Shown: positions 48,152 to 60,600, counted from the stretch's first letter. The stretch: 64,000 nucleotides of DNA from Eimeria necatrix (GCF_000499385.1 NW_013651811.1:124001-188000), one strand, 5' to 3'. Notes: generated by a model not told the origin, from the letters alone. Made by a program: numbers and translations.

Positions 48152-49908
48152 GGCCCAAACCCTGAGCCCAGAACCCCAGCTGCTAGTTGCTGCTGCTGCA
48201 GATCAAATAGCTGCATGTGACTCTGCCCCTGGAATCAGGGATTTAGGCTTTAGCCAAATGCGTCTGGCTAGCCATAGCTAGCTAGCCAAGGCCAGCCGCT
48301 AGACAGCTGCGCAGTGTGCGGTTGTGTTGCAAGTGAGGGCTCGAAGCTCAGCCCAGCGCGACTTCAACGATCGTTGAAGCCAAACCCTAAACTCTAAACC
48401 CTAGCTAAGGACGTACAGAGAGCATGCACAGATAACAGATGGTCTTCTTTGGAACACTGCCTCTTGGATGGATAGTATCGCTCAGGGTGTAACCTTTAGT
48501 AAAAGAAGGTTGGTACATGTACGCTTGAAGTGCAGCAGCAGAAGCACCAGCAGCCTCAGCTGCAACAGCAGCAGCAGCGGCAGCAACAGTAACAACAGGA
48601 GCCGCAGCAACACGGGCAGCCTTGTCGGCAGCAGTGGCGGTGGACCCAGCAAGAACAGCAACACGGACAGCAGGGCTGTTGCCTTGCATGCATTCGGAAT
48701 GTGCAGAGCGAGCACTGCCGTAGGGTTGGCTAGCAGTGGCTAGCCAGAGCCAAATATGGCCTCCTAGCTAGCCACAGCCGCTGCAGCTAGCGATGGCGAG
48801 GCCCCTGGAGCGGCGCTGGGACTCCAGGCCCCTCTTGCGATGCACGGCGAGAGACTGAGCACAGAACACTATATGTAGGTCTGATATAATGTCTTAGCTT
48901 CTGTATGAATTCTGAAAGGCTCACTTTGGGCTAGTGACTTGTGAGGCACGGCTACACGGAGCCGTGTCTTCTGAACTCCTCTGGTCCCTTGCAAGTGAGG
49001 ATCTATGGTGCACCGTAACTCTAGATGAGAATACTCAAAAGGAGAGCAACTATTATGAAAGTTGGGTGCCCAAGCTGCTGTATCCACCAAACAAGACATT
49101 GGCACTGGTCTCCCACATTGTGGGCTGACCAGGACTTTGGGACTTCTGAATGGAACTGATTTGATGGGTATTTGCATTAAATAAATTGATTAAATATGAT
49201 ACTGCAATTTGTCAGTAACTTCTAAGGACTGTTCGCTCCAGCCTGGGCTAAGAAGGCAGGAGAAGCATGGGCGCACAAGCATGTCGATACTGTACTGGGC
49301 CGTTGGCTGCCAGCAGCTTCCCCGTGCGTTTCGAAAGCAGGGGCAGCAGCATTTCCGTTTTCTTGTGCTTAATTTATAAATGGTAAAGTTGATCAATTTA
49401 GTTGGATGGATTGCCCGCAAATAAGCAGAAGTTGTCCCGGGCATCCTTCCCCCTTCTGCCAGCGCGATACCAGCAGCGGCGTTCGCCCAACTGTGTCTTT
49501 TTGAATTAATTTCTTCGGCGGCGCTTTTTTATGTTTGAAATTGTTTATATAAATGACATCAGTCGCCATTCCAGAGGTTCTTTTCGCTTCTCAGCTCTGC
49601 GGGATAGAGTTTAGAGCTTGCGGCGTAGGCTTTTGGGTCTAGGCCTTGACGTATCGATTTCAGAAGCGGGGCCGGGACTCGCGACTTCCGATTTAGTTTT
49701 AAGGGCTTATGCCTTATACTTTTCAAAGTTTGTGAAAGGTTTTTTGCTGCTCAGCTGCCCCCCTGAGGCTAGGGAGATGAGTGGCCGTTTTCGTCTCTGG
49801 CCTACTTAAGCCGCGCTGCTGAGGTTTTGTAAGCCTAAAACTAGGGTTTACGATTTAGAGCTTAGGAAGAAGAAGAGCGGAGTAAGGGCTCATAGAAGCG
49901 CCACCCCA
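48152..49908. other. Transition from repeat-rich to repeat-poor sequence
   Basis: No supported gene. Contains small GCTAGC satellite remnants (48260-48295 and 48722-48790), the last clear AAACCCT tract of the window (48380-48405), a short CAG stretch (48530-48670) and then unique AT-leaning sequence (48860-49560). Short TTTAGGG-like traces recur at 49840-49870, just before the next gene. Confidence 0.55.
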
Positions 49909-50394
49909 ATGAAGCCTTCCCGGAGCTGTGGGCGGGTCCTGGCTGCCTTTGACGGCGGCAGCCGCAGCAGCAGCAGCAGCAGCAGCAATGGCAGCAGCGG
50001 CAGTTGCTGCAGCAGGTTTCTCTATCGTTTTATGTTCTTTGCCCTTTGTCTACCAGTATGTTTCTTGGTTCTGGGCTCAGCAGCAGCAGGCGAGAACGGG
50101 GCTATATCCGCCACCACCACTGTTGCTTCTGCTGCTGCTGCTGCTCCCACGGCTGCTGGAGATGCACTCACCACTGGCACTCCTCCTACTAGCCCAGATC
50201 TGAGCCCCAGAGGGATTTCTCCATACCTTTTGCATTTTCAGGGGCCCCTGAGGGGCCCCATTAGGGGCCCCCTGAGGGGCCCCTTCAGACCCAACTCACG
50301 GGGGCCAGCTAAGAGTGGCTACGCGGCCCCGCGCGGCTGGGATCCCCTGCCTAAGGACGCTGATATTGTTTGGACGGAGACATGGGACTCAGCA

Positions 50395-50427
<33 letters not shown>

Positions 50428-53028
50428 AGCCCCCCCGTAGCAGCAAAGCGATCAGCCCTGTTTCCCCAGTCGCGCCTGACAAAGGGCTTCCTGCTTCTGT
50501 CCTTTTTAGCTGCTTTGCTGCTGCTGCGGGTGCCGCTGCCCTTACGCAGGCAGAGGGGCGCAGCAGCAGAGAGAGATGCGGAAAGCTCAGCAGCCAAAGC
50601 GGCGGAAATTGCAGCGAGTGCAGCAGCTGCAGCACCTGCAGCAGCAGCAGCGAAGAGACCAGCGACGTCGGCAGCAGCACCAGGGCCTGCCACTGCAGAG
50701 CGAAAGCCAGAACCACCTGCTGCGCCAGAAGCGGAGCAGTCAACGGAAGAGCTGGCAAGGACAGCAGCAGCAGCAGAAGCAGCAGCAGCAGAAGCAGCAG
50801 CTGCACGGGAGTCAGCAGGAGAAGCATCAGCGTCAATGTTAGCAGCAGAGGAGTCGCCATGGGACCCGAATGCAGCAGCAGTGCCAGCAGCATTTAAGCC
50901 GTTGCTGCAGCAAGACACACTACAGGCGTTGCTGGATGAGACTGAGGCCCTAGCGAAGACCTTGGGGGGCAGTTCTACTTTTGTGCGTTTCTTGCGGATG
51001 CGTACTGCTGTTTCTGCTGCTATGGCGGAGCTGCAGCAGCTGCAGCAGGCAGTTGCTGCTGCTGCTGCACCGCCGCCGGCCGGAGCAGCGGGCAAACCAG
51101 TAGCAGCCGCAGCAACGGCAGGCCTTGTGCCAACAGTAGAACGACTGGAAGATCAGGTAAACGCGGCGCTCGCGGAGGCGCAGTGGCTGCATACAATGGC
51201 TGCTGAGACTATAGAGGGTCAGCAGCAGGCAGCAGAAGAGTTGGTGCTGCAGCTGCATTCCGAGCAGCAGCTGCTGCAGCAAGCGGGGCAGCGTTTCGCC
51301 GCCTTATACAGCAAGGCATTCGCCGCCTCTCCCGTGCCTGACCTAATACTGTCTGTACACCTGAACGGCGTTAAGGAGATGCAGCAAGCAGCAACGCAAG
51401 ACCTAGCGCGGATGCAGGCAGTTACGTTGCTGTCAGCAGCAGAGTGGAGGGTCAAGCTTTCTGTGCAGCAGAAGGAGCGGCCGCAGGAGTCGCCGCAGCA
51501 GGAGCCGCGGGAGCAGCATCAGCAAGAACACGGGCAGCAGCAGCAGCAGGAAAAACAGGGGACGCAAGACCCGGAGAAGCTGCAGCATGAGGTGGAGGAG
51601 CAGGTGCAGAAGATGCTCAACCAGCTGCAGCGGCCGCTCTGGGCAGTGACTGCCACAGCGAGGGCGCTAGCAGCAACTCAGAAGTCTTATGGGGAAATCG
51701 AAAGCAAGTATAGGCACGCCACAGAAGTATGGACTAGTGAAATCGACGGAATTATGCGGGCGGGCATATATCTTTCTTCCAGTTCGTACTGGCTAGCTGC
51801 TGCCTCCTGCTACGCTATATCAGAGACGGAAAGGTTGCGCCTTGCAGACCTCGAATGGAAAGTCTGGAGCAGCGGGCGGCAAAGGCGGCGGCAGCAGGGC
51901 TCTTCGCAGCAGGATGGGGAGGCAAAACAGCAGCCGGACGTCGAGGATCTTGAAACGGATCCTTTTCAGAGGCGAAATGAGCAGCTGGTTTCGCTGCTGC
52001 AGCAGTTTTATGTAAGCGCAGACCGTGTTGGCGACGGCCTTTTGGCTATGGGAGCAGCAGCACGGAGTATATCCGCAGGTCATTTGTCTCTATATGGACT
52101 ATTGGAAACAGGCGAGAGACAGGCTAGGCTGTACGAACAGATGAGGAACGACTTGGATCGGATTCAGACTGCCATGGAAGCGATTTCTAGGCTGAGGGTG
52201 CTCCTGCAGATGCCGGAGCCGCCCGCTGCTGCTGGAACAGGACACACGGAAGCAGTGCTCAGCAAGCTGCTGCCTCTGGCGAAGACAGCATCAGCAATCG
52301 CGCGGCGGGTGTCGGGGGAGCTCAGCTTCAAACATGCAGAAGAGATGGCTGATTTTGCAGAAACGGAAGAGGCGATCCGTGCAGAAGAGGATGCATCAGC
52401 AATAGGAGCAGACACAAGGCTTGCCTTTGGTGAAGACTATAGAGAGCAGCAGAAGCGGCGGCTGCAGCAGCAGGAGGAGCGTGAGGCAGCAGTGCGGCTG
52501 GAAGCCAACAAGGCTGTGTACGCGTATGAGCGGCTTTCTGGGGCCCTCAATTCACTGGTCATGGAGGAACAGACAGAAGCAGCACTTGTTGCAGCAAGCA
52601 AGACAGTGAACATGGCAGAGGAGGCAGTGGCAGCGAAAGTGAGACAGGATATTTGGGGGTTGGAGAACGCTGAGGGCAGGGCTGCCTTCCAGGTTGCTTG
52701 CACGCAAGCGGAGAAACACGAGCAAGCAGTAGCAGCAGCAACTGCTGCTGCTCAGGCAACTGCTCTTGCTGCTGCTGAGCAGCAGCGGGCCGCACACATG
52801 AACAGCTTCGGCTCTACGTCAGTGCAAAGACAGCAGCAGGTATCTACGGAAACAGAAACAGGCGTAAAGGAAGCAACGGACCAGCCGGAAGACACGAGAA
52901 GTGGCACAGAGCGAAGGCGGTCCACAGAGGCAGGAATTGGAGCGGTTGAAGGCACAGCAGCATGGAAGACGCAGCAGCAGCAGCAAGAGAGCGACACAGC
53001 TAGTGCCGGCAAACTGCTTGCACAGTGA
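49909..53028 (+). CDS. Alpha-helical membrane protein of unknown function
   Basis: Intronless ORF of 1,039 residues; family not recognised. The N-terminus has a hydrophobic stretch (FMFFALCLPVCFLVLGSAAA, about 40-60) that may be a signal peptide. A second one near 193-212 (FLLLSFLAALLLLRVPL) is followed by basic residues and could be a transmembrane anchor. The rest is long, Ala/Glu/Gln-rich and predicted helical (VERLEDQVNAALAEAQWL; EEQVQKMLNQLQRPLW; MAEEAVAAKVRQDIWGLE), with short Gln runs and a GGGGCCCC-derived Gly/Pro/Arg segment (50240-50310). The layout (short N-terminus, membrane segment, about 900 helical residues, a shared LG...FLR(M/L)R segment after the membrane region) resembles the convergent gene at 54445-57393. 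Codon composition is ordinary compared with genes to the left. Confidence 0.78.
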
Positions 53029-54444
53029 CAGCAGCTCAGCCAGCATCAAAGAGGGAAGCTAACAAGGGCTATTTTTTCTTTGTGTTTCTCCTTTGTTTGA
53101 TTCGCGTGCATGCACAATGATGCATGCGGCTTGTCAGTAGCTGTTAAATAGCCCTGCGCATGGTCAGCAGCAGCTACCGTTGTCGACAGCCTGACTCTGG
53201 GAAACCTCCAATAAAACGAAACGTCCACAGCAACGCATGCAGCGAGAGCATACGGCTTTTGAGCAGTTCGCGGGTGCTACGCATAGGATGCAAACGGCGT
53301 CAATAACGTGTGCCCGTATACTTGATGTTCACAGACACTGCAGAGTGGTAAAGGGAGGCGCCAGCCCTTTAGTATGCGTGCAGTCGAAGGTAAGCAGCCG
53401 CAACAGAAGAGAGTATCAACAAACGCACGGCTGCAGAAGCGCGCAGCAGCTGACAAGTGGCAGCAGCGGTCACCAGACGCTGCATGCATGTCGTAGGTGA
53501 AAATGTGCATAAACACACATGCGAACTGTAGGTGGGGACACGGTAACTTCCTACGAGGCAGCCACATCACAAGCCGCCGAGAATGCAGCGACAGAAAAGA
53601 TGAACGGACAAGCATGCACAGACAGACACGACAAGTATTTCAACACTACGTCTGCATGTGAATGCATTTGTTGATGGGCTTGAGTGCTCTGTAGCCCAAT
53701 ATATCGCTGCATTCGAGGAGGCTGCTGTGTTGTTGCCAAGTAGTAAATTACATTTTATCTTTTGTCGAGTGTTTACTTACATTGCTGCATTTCTTTTTCG
53801 GTCATTAGTCAATGGGGGATGTGTCCATCCACTAACTTTCAAGTAAACATTCAGGCTTCAGCGGGAGCACTGGAAATCGGAAAACTGCAAGCCTATCCAG
53901 ATGCCTTTTGTGAGGCCCGGCCAACTTACTTGTTTGTCTATTCATTTGTCGATTCATCTGTCGATGCGTCTGAGGCATTTCAAGCGTACGTCATCTCTGC
54001 CTACCCAGGCTGCTGAAGCAGAGTTTGCATTGTTAGTTCCACTGCTATTTTGGACGGCCAGCAAGTGGGCCTGACCAAAAGCGCTTCGGCCTTCCAACAA
54101 CACCTCGAGCGGAATGGAACGACGCACTCTTTTGAAGATGATGATGAAAACAAGTCAGCAGCGTCTTTCCACTTTTTAGATCTTACTCGCACTGTGTTGC
54201 ACTGTTTGTGCCTCTCCAATTCCCGCGGGATGCATCGATTCCTGATGTGAAACCTCCCGTTATTGTAATGAACTTTTCGGCGTCATCGCACGGCAAACAT
54301 GTCCGCCGATAGAGTCTCCGCCTTTACCTGCTTTCTCGCACTCTGCGGCGCGAAACTGAGCGAGGGCGCTCTTAGCGGCCTGCCTCCAGGCAGGCACGAA
54401 GCTGCAAAGAAACAAGGCCCTTGAAAGCAGCGTCCCCGTGGAAC
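53029..54444. other. Convergent intergenic region between two helical-protein genes
   Basis: No supported gene. Unique sequence without triplet or telomere-like repeats. Open frames are shorter than 115 codons on both strands and show no motif. AT-rich stretches (53060-53110 and 53740-53800) could hold the two 3' ends. Confidence 0.5.
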
Positions 54445-57393
54445 TCATCTTACAAGAACCTCTTGGATTTCCTCGCGAGCCAATCCAAGCAGACCAGCCA
54501 TATCTAGGCTGTTCTGCAAGTCATACACCTGAGTGTCTGCATTGACAACTGCCTGCACCACTTCCATCGCACATTCCCGCGCCTCGCTTGCGAGGTGGCC
54601 CACGGACTCTTCAGCATGCACTTTCTGCCTCGCCTCCGCTGCGAGCGCCGCAATGCGGCTGACAAAGCTCTGCACTAGAATTGCCTCATCCCGCAGGTCA
54701 TCCTCCCCGCCCCTCCACCCTACATGCGACCGTGGCAGTTTCTGCAGGTCCTGCTGGAGCCGCTTAGTGACCTCAATGTGGGCTTCCTGTGCATCTCTCG
54801 CTAGCCGTAGCGCCGCCTCTATCTCAGACAGGACATTGTCGCCACTGTTGCGGTTTCCTTTCTCGTCGCCCTTTCTCATTATCACGGCGGGGAGCTGCGT
54901 GATCACCGTGAGCGCTGTTGATTGATAAGTGAAATGCAGCTGCCGCACCGCCTCCACTGCTGCTTCTTTGGCTTGCAGGACGGCGACGACCGCAGCAACA
55001 AGCTTCGCTTTCGTGTCGGCATGCTGCAGCAGCTTCCAGCCCCGATTAAACTCCTCACTGGCGGTTTGAATGGTATCTCGGACTTTTCGGGCTGCTTCGT
55101 GAGCTTGCTCGACAGCGTGCATTCCTTCTGTAGTCGGCCACCGCATCATCCTTTCTGTGAGGGCGGCTAGCATAGCTCCTGAGCGCTCTACTACAATGTA
55201 TGCATCGCCTGCATGCCGTAGCGCCTCTTGCTGCGCAGTAGCAAGTGTCACAGGCTCCGACACTGTGACGGGTCTTCTTCCTCTCGTGTGCCTCTTCGCT
55301 CTCCTTGCATTTTCTACAAGCATTTCAGTCTGCCACGCCTTTTCCTGCAGGTCCGCAGTCGCCTTTGCCGCTGGCCCAACCCGCTGCTGCCTGTACACTT
55401 CAGCCGCCAAGTGGACCACGTCCTCAGAAGAAACCTTGTGCTCCTGCAAAATTTTCTCACTGGGCGCATGCATGGAAGCAAGAGCGTGCCTGTGTGCTGC
55501 TGTGGCTTCCTCCACGTATGTCTCCAGCCTCATCCAAGCGTTGACTTCAGCGGCTTTTCGGGTTGCCTTTGCATCGCGTGAAATTGCAGTAGCCACAAGG
55601 TACGCGCACTCATCTGCTGTTGATATGGCTTTAAAAGCATCCAAGTCAGGCTCTTTGAGCTGCTCCAGAGTTTTCTCAGCAGCAAGTTTCACAATAGTAG
55701 CAGCCTCAGCATCAGACGACCACTTCTTAGACAAACCGTGAGATGGGGGTTTCTCGCCCACCTCGTTTCTTGAATGTTGGCTCCTTGGGGGAGCTTCGGC
55801 CTCCTCTAAAAGGCTCCTTCCCGGCCCCTTAATCCGCACGCCATTTTCGAAAAGGCAGCGCACGGCGTCTACTGCCTCGGAGGCGGTCTGTTCAAGTTGA
55901 CTGATAAGTTCTTTTGCAGCCTCATCACGGGCCTTGGCTTCGGAGCTGTCTGGTGGTGTATTCTCTGCTGCAGCCCGTAAGACCTCAAGGGCTTTTGCGC
56001 TCGTACTCACAGTTGCCACCCTGCTCACTTCTTCGCTGGCCGTCCGCACCTGGTTCCGGGCCTGCCTCACACTCGAAAACATCTGCAGCGCGTCAGCTGT
56101 TCCCTGCAGAAGCTTCTGCTCCCTGCCGAAATGCTCCGTCAACTCTAGCATGCGGCGCGACAGGGCTTCAAGTTGCTGCCGGTCCGCCTGGTCCCGTTCC
56201 TGAGAAGGGTCGTAGGCGCAGGCGAACTTGTTCACCTCCACTCGATTCCGCTGCCACAGAAGATGCGCGTAGAACCCCGTGAAGGCGTTTTGCGCCTGAG
56301 ACCGCGCCACTTCCTCCGCCTCCTGTGACCAGTGGTCTGCTTCTGCGGCGGCTCGCCTCAGTCGACGCTGGATAGCCGATACCACCCTCACCGCTTCTAC
56401 CGACTCCACGAGGGACACGGAGCTGCCGTCACCCCTGTCTCTGTGCAGATTGATGGACTCAGACAACAGAATCTCCTGGTCCCTGCCTGCTGCTTCTAGC
56501 AGCCGCTGCATAGCGACCAAGTGGGGTTCCAACGGGTTGCTGCTGACGCCGTTACTGGTATATCCTGCAACGATCCCCTTGAGCCCGTGCTCCAACTGCT
56601 CTAGCCGCTGCTGCTGTGAATGAATGCTGCAGATGAGCCGCTCAGCCTCTGCTGCTGCGTCCGTCAGTGTCTGCTGCGACAGAGAGAAGAAACGGTCGGC
56701 TTCTGCTGCTGCTGCAGCATAGACCAGCCGGAGATCGTCTAGGGCCCCCCGCGCGCGCGTTGTCTGCGCAACAGCAACAGCCATCGAGGCTTTCCTTAGG
56801 TCATACTTCGATGTCTGAATCTGCTTGGCTTTCTCCTGCGCCTGCTTCGTCAGCCGCCGCAGCCGCAGGAAGGCAGCAGAAGCCTCGGGGGTTCCCAGCT
56901 GGCTCGTCAGCTCTGCTGCATCTCCCTCGAGATCGGTGAGGGCATCCAGATCCACGTTTTGGACAGCCTCATGTACCTTCCTCAGGTCCACTGGTCCCGA
57001 GTACAGAGGCATGCCCACCACAACAGCGCTGCGTGCAGCGCTTTTCCGCGCAGCGGCTGCTGCTGGCGAGGCAAGGAGCCACGAACCCTCATCCGCCTGC
57101 AGCTTGAACCTATCTCGTCCTTTGAAGGCCGCCAAGCGGTAGGCAGCAAAGGCACAGAGCACGAATAAAGCACACGTGCCGAGGAACTCCTTCCTACGCA
57201 ATACGGGGAGTCCTTTCTTCTTCAGGTTCCTGCTCGAGAGGAGCTTCTGCACTTCAGCATGGTTCTCAGTCACAAACGACAGGGAAGAATCGTCCAAAGA
57301 GGTCGCAATAAAATCATCTGTGTGGGAACCCACGATGCTCGAGGCCGCTTGAGTGTGCCATGAGGTGCCATGAGTTGCTGTGGCGGTGTCCAT
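54445..57393 (-). CDS. Alpha-helical single-pass membrane protein of unknown function
   Basis: Intronless ORF of 982 residues; family not recognised. There is no signal peptide, but a single transmembrane segment at about 70-90 (FLGTCALFVLCAFAAYRLAAF) is preceded by basic residues (LKKKGLPVLRRKE), giving a short N-terminal tail and a large helical domain on the other side. The domain is Ala/Glu/Arg-rich and lacks homopolymers: LGTPEASAAFLRLRRLTKQA, LICSIHSQQQRLEQLEHGL, NAFTGFYAHLLWQRNRVEVN. Two segments parallel the gene at 49909: LGTPEASAAFLRLRR with LGGSSTFVRFLRMRT, and the Glu-Gln helix followed by a Pro-Leu turn. I infer an ancient tandem or inverted duplication, but identity is low. Its 5' end overlaps a small opposite-strand ORF at 57360. 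Confidence 0.78.
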   Translation of the reverse strand: MDTATATHGTSWHTQAASSIVGSHTDDFIATSLDDSSLSFVTENHAEVQKLLSSRNLKKKGLPVLRRKEFLGTCALFVLCAFAAYRLAAFKGRDRFKLQADEGSWLLASPAAAAARKSAARSAVVVGMPLYSGPVDLRKVHEAVQNVDLDALTDLEGDAAELTSQLGTPEASAAFLRLRRLTKQAQEKAKQIQTSKYDLRKASMAVAVAQTTRARGALDDLRLVYAAAAAEADRFFSLSQQTLTDAAAEAERLICSIHSQQQRLEQLEHGLKGIVAGYTSNGVSSNPLEPHLVAMQRLLEAAGRDQEILLSESINLHRDRGDGSSVSLVESVEAVRVVSAIQRRLRRAAAEADHWSQEAEEVARSQAQNAFTGFYAHLLWQRNRVEVNKFACAYDPSQERDQADRQQLEALSRRMLELTEHFGREQKLLQGTADALQMFSSVRQARNQVRTASEEVSRVATVSTSAKALEVLRAAAENTPPDSSEAKARDEAAKELISQLEQTASEAVDAVRCLFENGVRIKGPGRSLLEEAEAPPRSQHSRNEVGEKPPSHGLSKKWSSDAEAATIVKLAAEKTLEQLKEPDLDAFKAISTADECAYLVATAISRDAKATRKAAEVNAWMRLETYVEEATAAHRHALASMHAPSEKILQEHKVSSEDVVHLAAEVYRQQRVGPAAKATADLQEKAWQTEMLVENARRAKRHTRGRRPVTVSEPVTLATAQQEALRHAGDAYIVVERSGAMLAALTERMMRWPTTEGMHAVEQAHEAARKVRDTIQTASEEFNRGWKLLQHADTKAKLVAAVVAVLQAKEAAVEAVRQLHFTYQSTALTVITQLPAVIMRKGDEKGNRNSGDNVLSEIEAALRLARDAQEAHIEVTKRLQQDLQKLPRSHVGWRGGEDDLRDEAILVQSFVSRIAALAAEARQKVHAEESVGHLASEARECAMEVVQAVVNADTQVYDLQNSLDMAGLLGLAREEIQEVLVR

Positions 57394-57605
57394 CGGCTTG
57401 GCTGCGCCAACAGCGCGCCTTTCAACCGCTGCTTTTCAAGCTGCTGCTTTGGATGCTCTTGCTGCTGCTCTGGCCGCTACCAGCCCTAGGGTCGCCTGAG
57501 AAGTGGCCAGGAACGCAGCAGCAGGACAAAATCCCAAGTTTGGCCGCCAACGGTGCCAGACAGGCGGGCCGCACAAAGGAAAGCTGTGGGGCCGACGACC
57601 TCTAA
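57360..57605 (+). CDS. Possible small secreted protein or exon (81 codons)
   Basis: Short ORF overlapping the start of the opposite-strand membrane-protein gene by 34 bases. It encodes a long hydrophobic segment (FKLLLWMLLLLLWPLPALG) ending in a plausible signal cleavage site, followed by a polar stretch. It may be the first exon of an unrecognised gene, or chance. No family similarity is visible, so confidence is low. Confidence 0.22.
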   Translation: MRCHELLWRCPSAWLRQQRAFQPLLFKLLLWMLLLLLWPLPALGSPEKWPGTQQQDKIPSLAANGARQAGRTKESCGADDL

Positions 57606-60600
57606 GTGGCCTACTCAAACATTAAAAGCAGACTACGGAAACGCTGCTGAGGCTGCGGAAAAGGCAGAGGCACACTGTCTGTCCACCGGTGCCTGCCGGT
57701 CCGAATCTGCGCCTGAAGACGATGCCTCGCAGTGCTCGAAGCAGATTTTATAGCCTTCTTCCTATTGGTTCCTGAAGTGAAAGACTCGATGTTCTGGAAA
57801 GATTAACGAGGTCGAGGTGGCCGGCCAAGTCTGCACGCTCACCATGTGGCCAGCGAGCCCTACAGTAGTTCCATGTATTTAAGGGTAACCGTTCAAATTG
57901 TTCACTATAGCTGTTTGTCGCGTCAAGGGATTAACACCTAAGTTGGATCCTTCCCTCCCGCCTTGCGAGAACCCACGCAGCGGCCACCATCCTTACCCGC
58001 CAACCCCAGCAGCACGGCTCGAGTCCCTACGTTCCATAGTGAAATAGTTGCTGTTATGTGTATCGCTAGTTCAAATTCTTCCAGTTTAATAATTTACTAA
58101 AAAGCATAGTGTTTGAAGTCATAAGATCGACCCAGAATAGAGTACGCTACCCCTGCTGAGCTTCGGCAGCTGCTGTGCTACGACACTGAGAGACATGTAC
58201 GTTGAAAACAAACGGGCAATTCAATAACTTGAGTGGCGCTTTAAAGCCCTATCTAGATCCAAAAATATTACACATATTACTCTAGATGCTCAGAGAGATG
58301 CAGCAAGTCCGGTGTTCTCAACAGCGACCCGGCATTGATACACAGCAATACTGATGAGACTTGTTGAGCTGTTTGCGTGGGCACGACCACAGGAAAGTGG
58401 TATTATCATACGGCCTTAAAGTAAAATTGAAGGTTTTTTTCAGGCCACTTCAGGTTCTGGTCACCCCACCGCACCCCACGAGAAGTTCGGCGTGCGGTTT
58501 GGGGCGTGTAAATTCATCTACAAAAGCCTCGATGACATGAAATATAGGCCTTTTAAATACAAAAGGAGGCTGAAGGATTCCTCGCTCGGTGTCTACAGTA
58601 GAGCAAGGACCCCGGTTCAACACCCTATTGCGCGTGTTAAGAACAAGAGGAGCCCATACTGAGACCGAGGAAAGGCCATTGCACATGTCCCCCAAACACC
58701 CCTTTTGGAGGTAAATATTGGCAAAGCAATATTTGTGGGGAATAATTGTATGGGCTAGCAGCACTTGTAAAGGTGTTCAACAGCGGACGTTCTGCGCTCA
58801 GGCCCAGAACGCGACTCGCGCATGTTGATCTAAGAACAAACCGTACCCATGAAAAAACTTTTGAAGTATAACTAACCGGATAAGTGGCTAAAAGCGATGT
58901 CTGACGGGGAGATAGAGCATCCGAAACCTCTTGAACACTCTCGCTGTCTGAGGGCCACGCTGGAACCCTGGTCACCGGCCGAAATCTGTTAATTTTCTTT
59001 ATAAACTAGCCCTAATTTTTCCTAGTTCTTCATGTGGCGCATCTAATGATGCCCACGGTGCTGAAGAGAGTACTGTTAGTCTGATAGTTTTAGTGCTTGC
59101 AGCTGCATGTGTTTACCGAGGCTGAACGCTTAGGTTCATCTTTACTACGTCTTCTAGCCCAGGCCACCGATCATCGAGGCAATCTTGAAAATGTCCACTT
59201 AAAATATACGTACTACGCTCATTCCGCAGCAGTTCACCATGATTCCCAAATTCAAGTGAAGCACACCCTCACCACCCTCACACTTATATTCAATAAGAGG
59301 TACTATGCCTATTGGAGGCCCCTCTGGTGCTGCCATCCAGCAGCAATTGCCTTTCTTAAATTAACATCAAATTTAGGTGCAAGCAAACACGAGGCTTTCT
59401 CAAGCTGGGCCCTGCCAGTCAGGCCTGTGGCGCATAGGTTTCCTGAAACTGGAACTGGAAGTAAAACACTCCATCTACAAGTCCACGTAGAGTGGCTCGT
59501 AGTAGCTTATATGGCCAGTAGGACTGGTAGCAGCAAGTACAAAGGCTAAAGAAGGGCAAGAGGTGCTCGGGACTGTAACGCCCAGCTTATCGACAAATAA
59601 AAGACCCCAGGATGTCAGGAGATGATGTCATCGGGTCCGCATAAACCGCTCCTGAATTGAGTTCTGGCCTTGACATTCATCATCCGCGACTTTTACTTGT
59701 AGCTCATCAGCTGGCGTTCGCATTCGTTCGCCTCTGCCGAAAGCCTCAAAACGTATTTCATTTGCTTTGGATCTGCATGCACCAACCTTCAAATGGGCGC
59801 TATTTTTGTATTAGTAGCAGTTGGCTACCTAGGATTGAGAATGTGGCTTTCACCTAAACATGTTCCGGGGCACTGTGGAGCTTTTGGCCCCAAGCAACGG
59901 TGAGGCGACTCAGTGTGCCGTTATTGTTCATATCACAATGCTTACTTACCTGCTCATAAACTTATTGGGAAAAGAACACTTTACTCGTTGTATAGGGTAG
60001 AGAGACGGCACGCGTAACAGAGCAGCGTTTGGAGTACTTGAGTCATATCTATCCAATGAGGTACCCCCGATCCTGGGTATGCTTTCTGTGTGGAGCTGTT
60101 TCACACTGTTACTTGGTTTGTTTCATGAAGATTTTATCCCTCCACACCAGTCTGTGCATAGCCCCACGACGGATCTATTGCCCCGTACCACTCTGGATGA
60201 GTTACTAGGATGGCCTCATCTATAAAAATCAACAAAGTTGAAAGCTGCTGTAAGATAGGTGCCCTGAAGCTGCAGCCATACACTATTCACACTTGGAAAT
60301 GCTCTTGCCTCCACAAGAGATGAAGCATTACCATTACCAAAGACAGCCGTCTAATCATGAAGAAAATTACTCGTAATTTTATGATGAAGGGCAATGCATG
60401 TAGATAGAGAAAACGGACTCTGCAGCAGCTTGCATGCTGTTGCCTCTACAACCACAAAAATCCGCTTATTACCAGCCTCAAGACCACTTGAAACAGCTGC
60501 AAGCTGGCTCAAATAGCAATTGGGAGAATTTAGTAGACAAAAAGTAGGTTTGTAAGTCTGGCTCGATATACATTGCAGTGACTGGCGAAGCGCATTGCCG

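Noticed and set aside
59097..59549. 150-codon plus-strand ORF suspected as a retrotransposon remnant
   Set aside because: No reverse transcriptase, integrase or protease motif is visible, no terminal repeats were found, and the length is compatible with chance.
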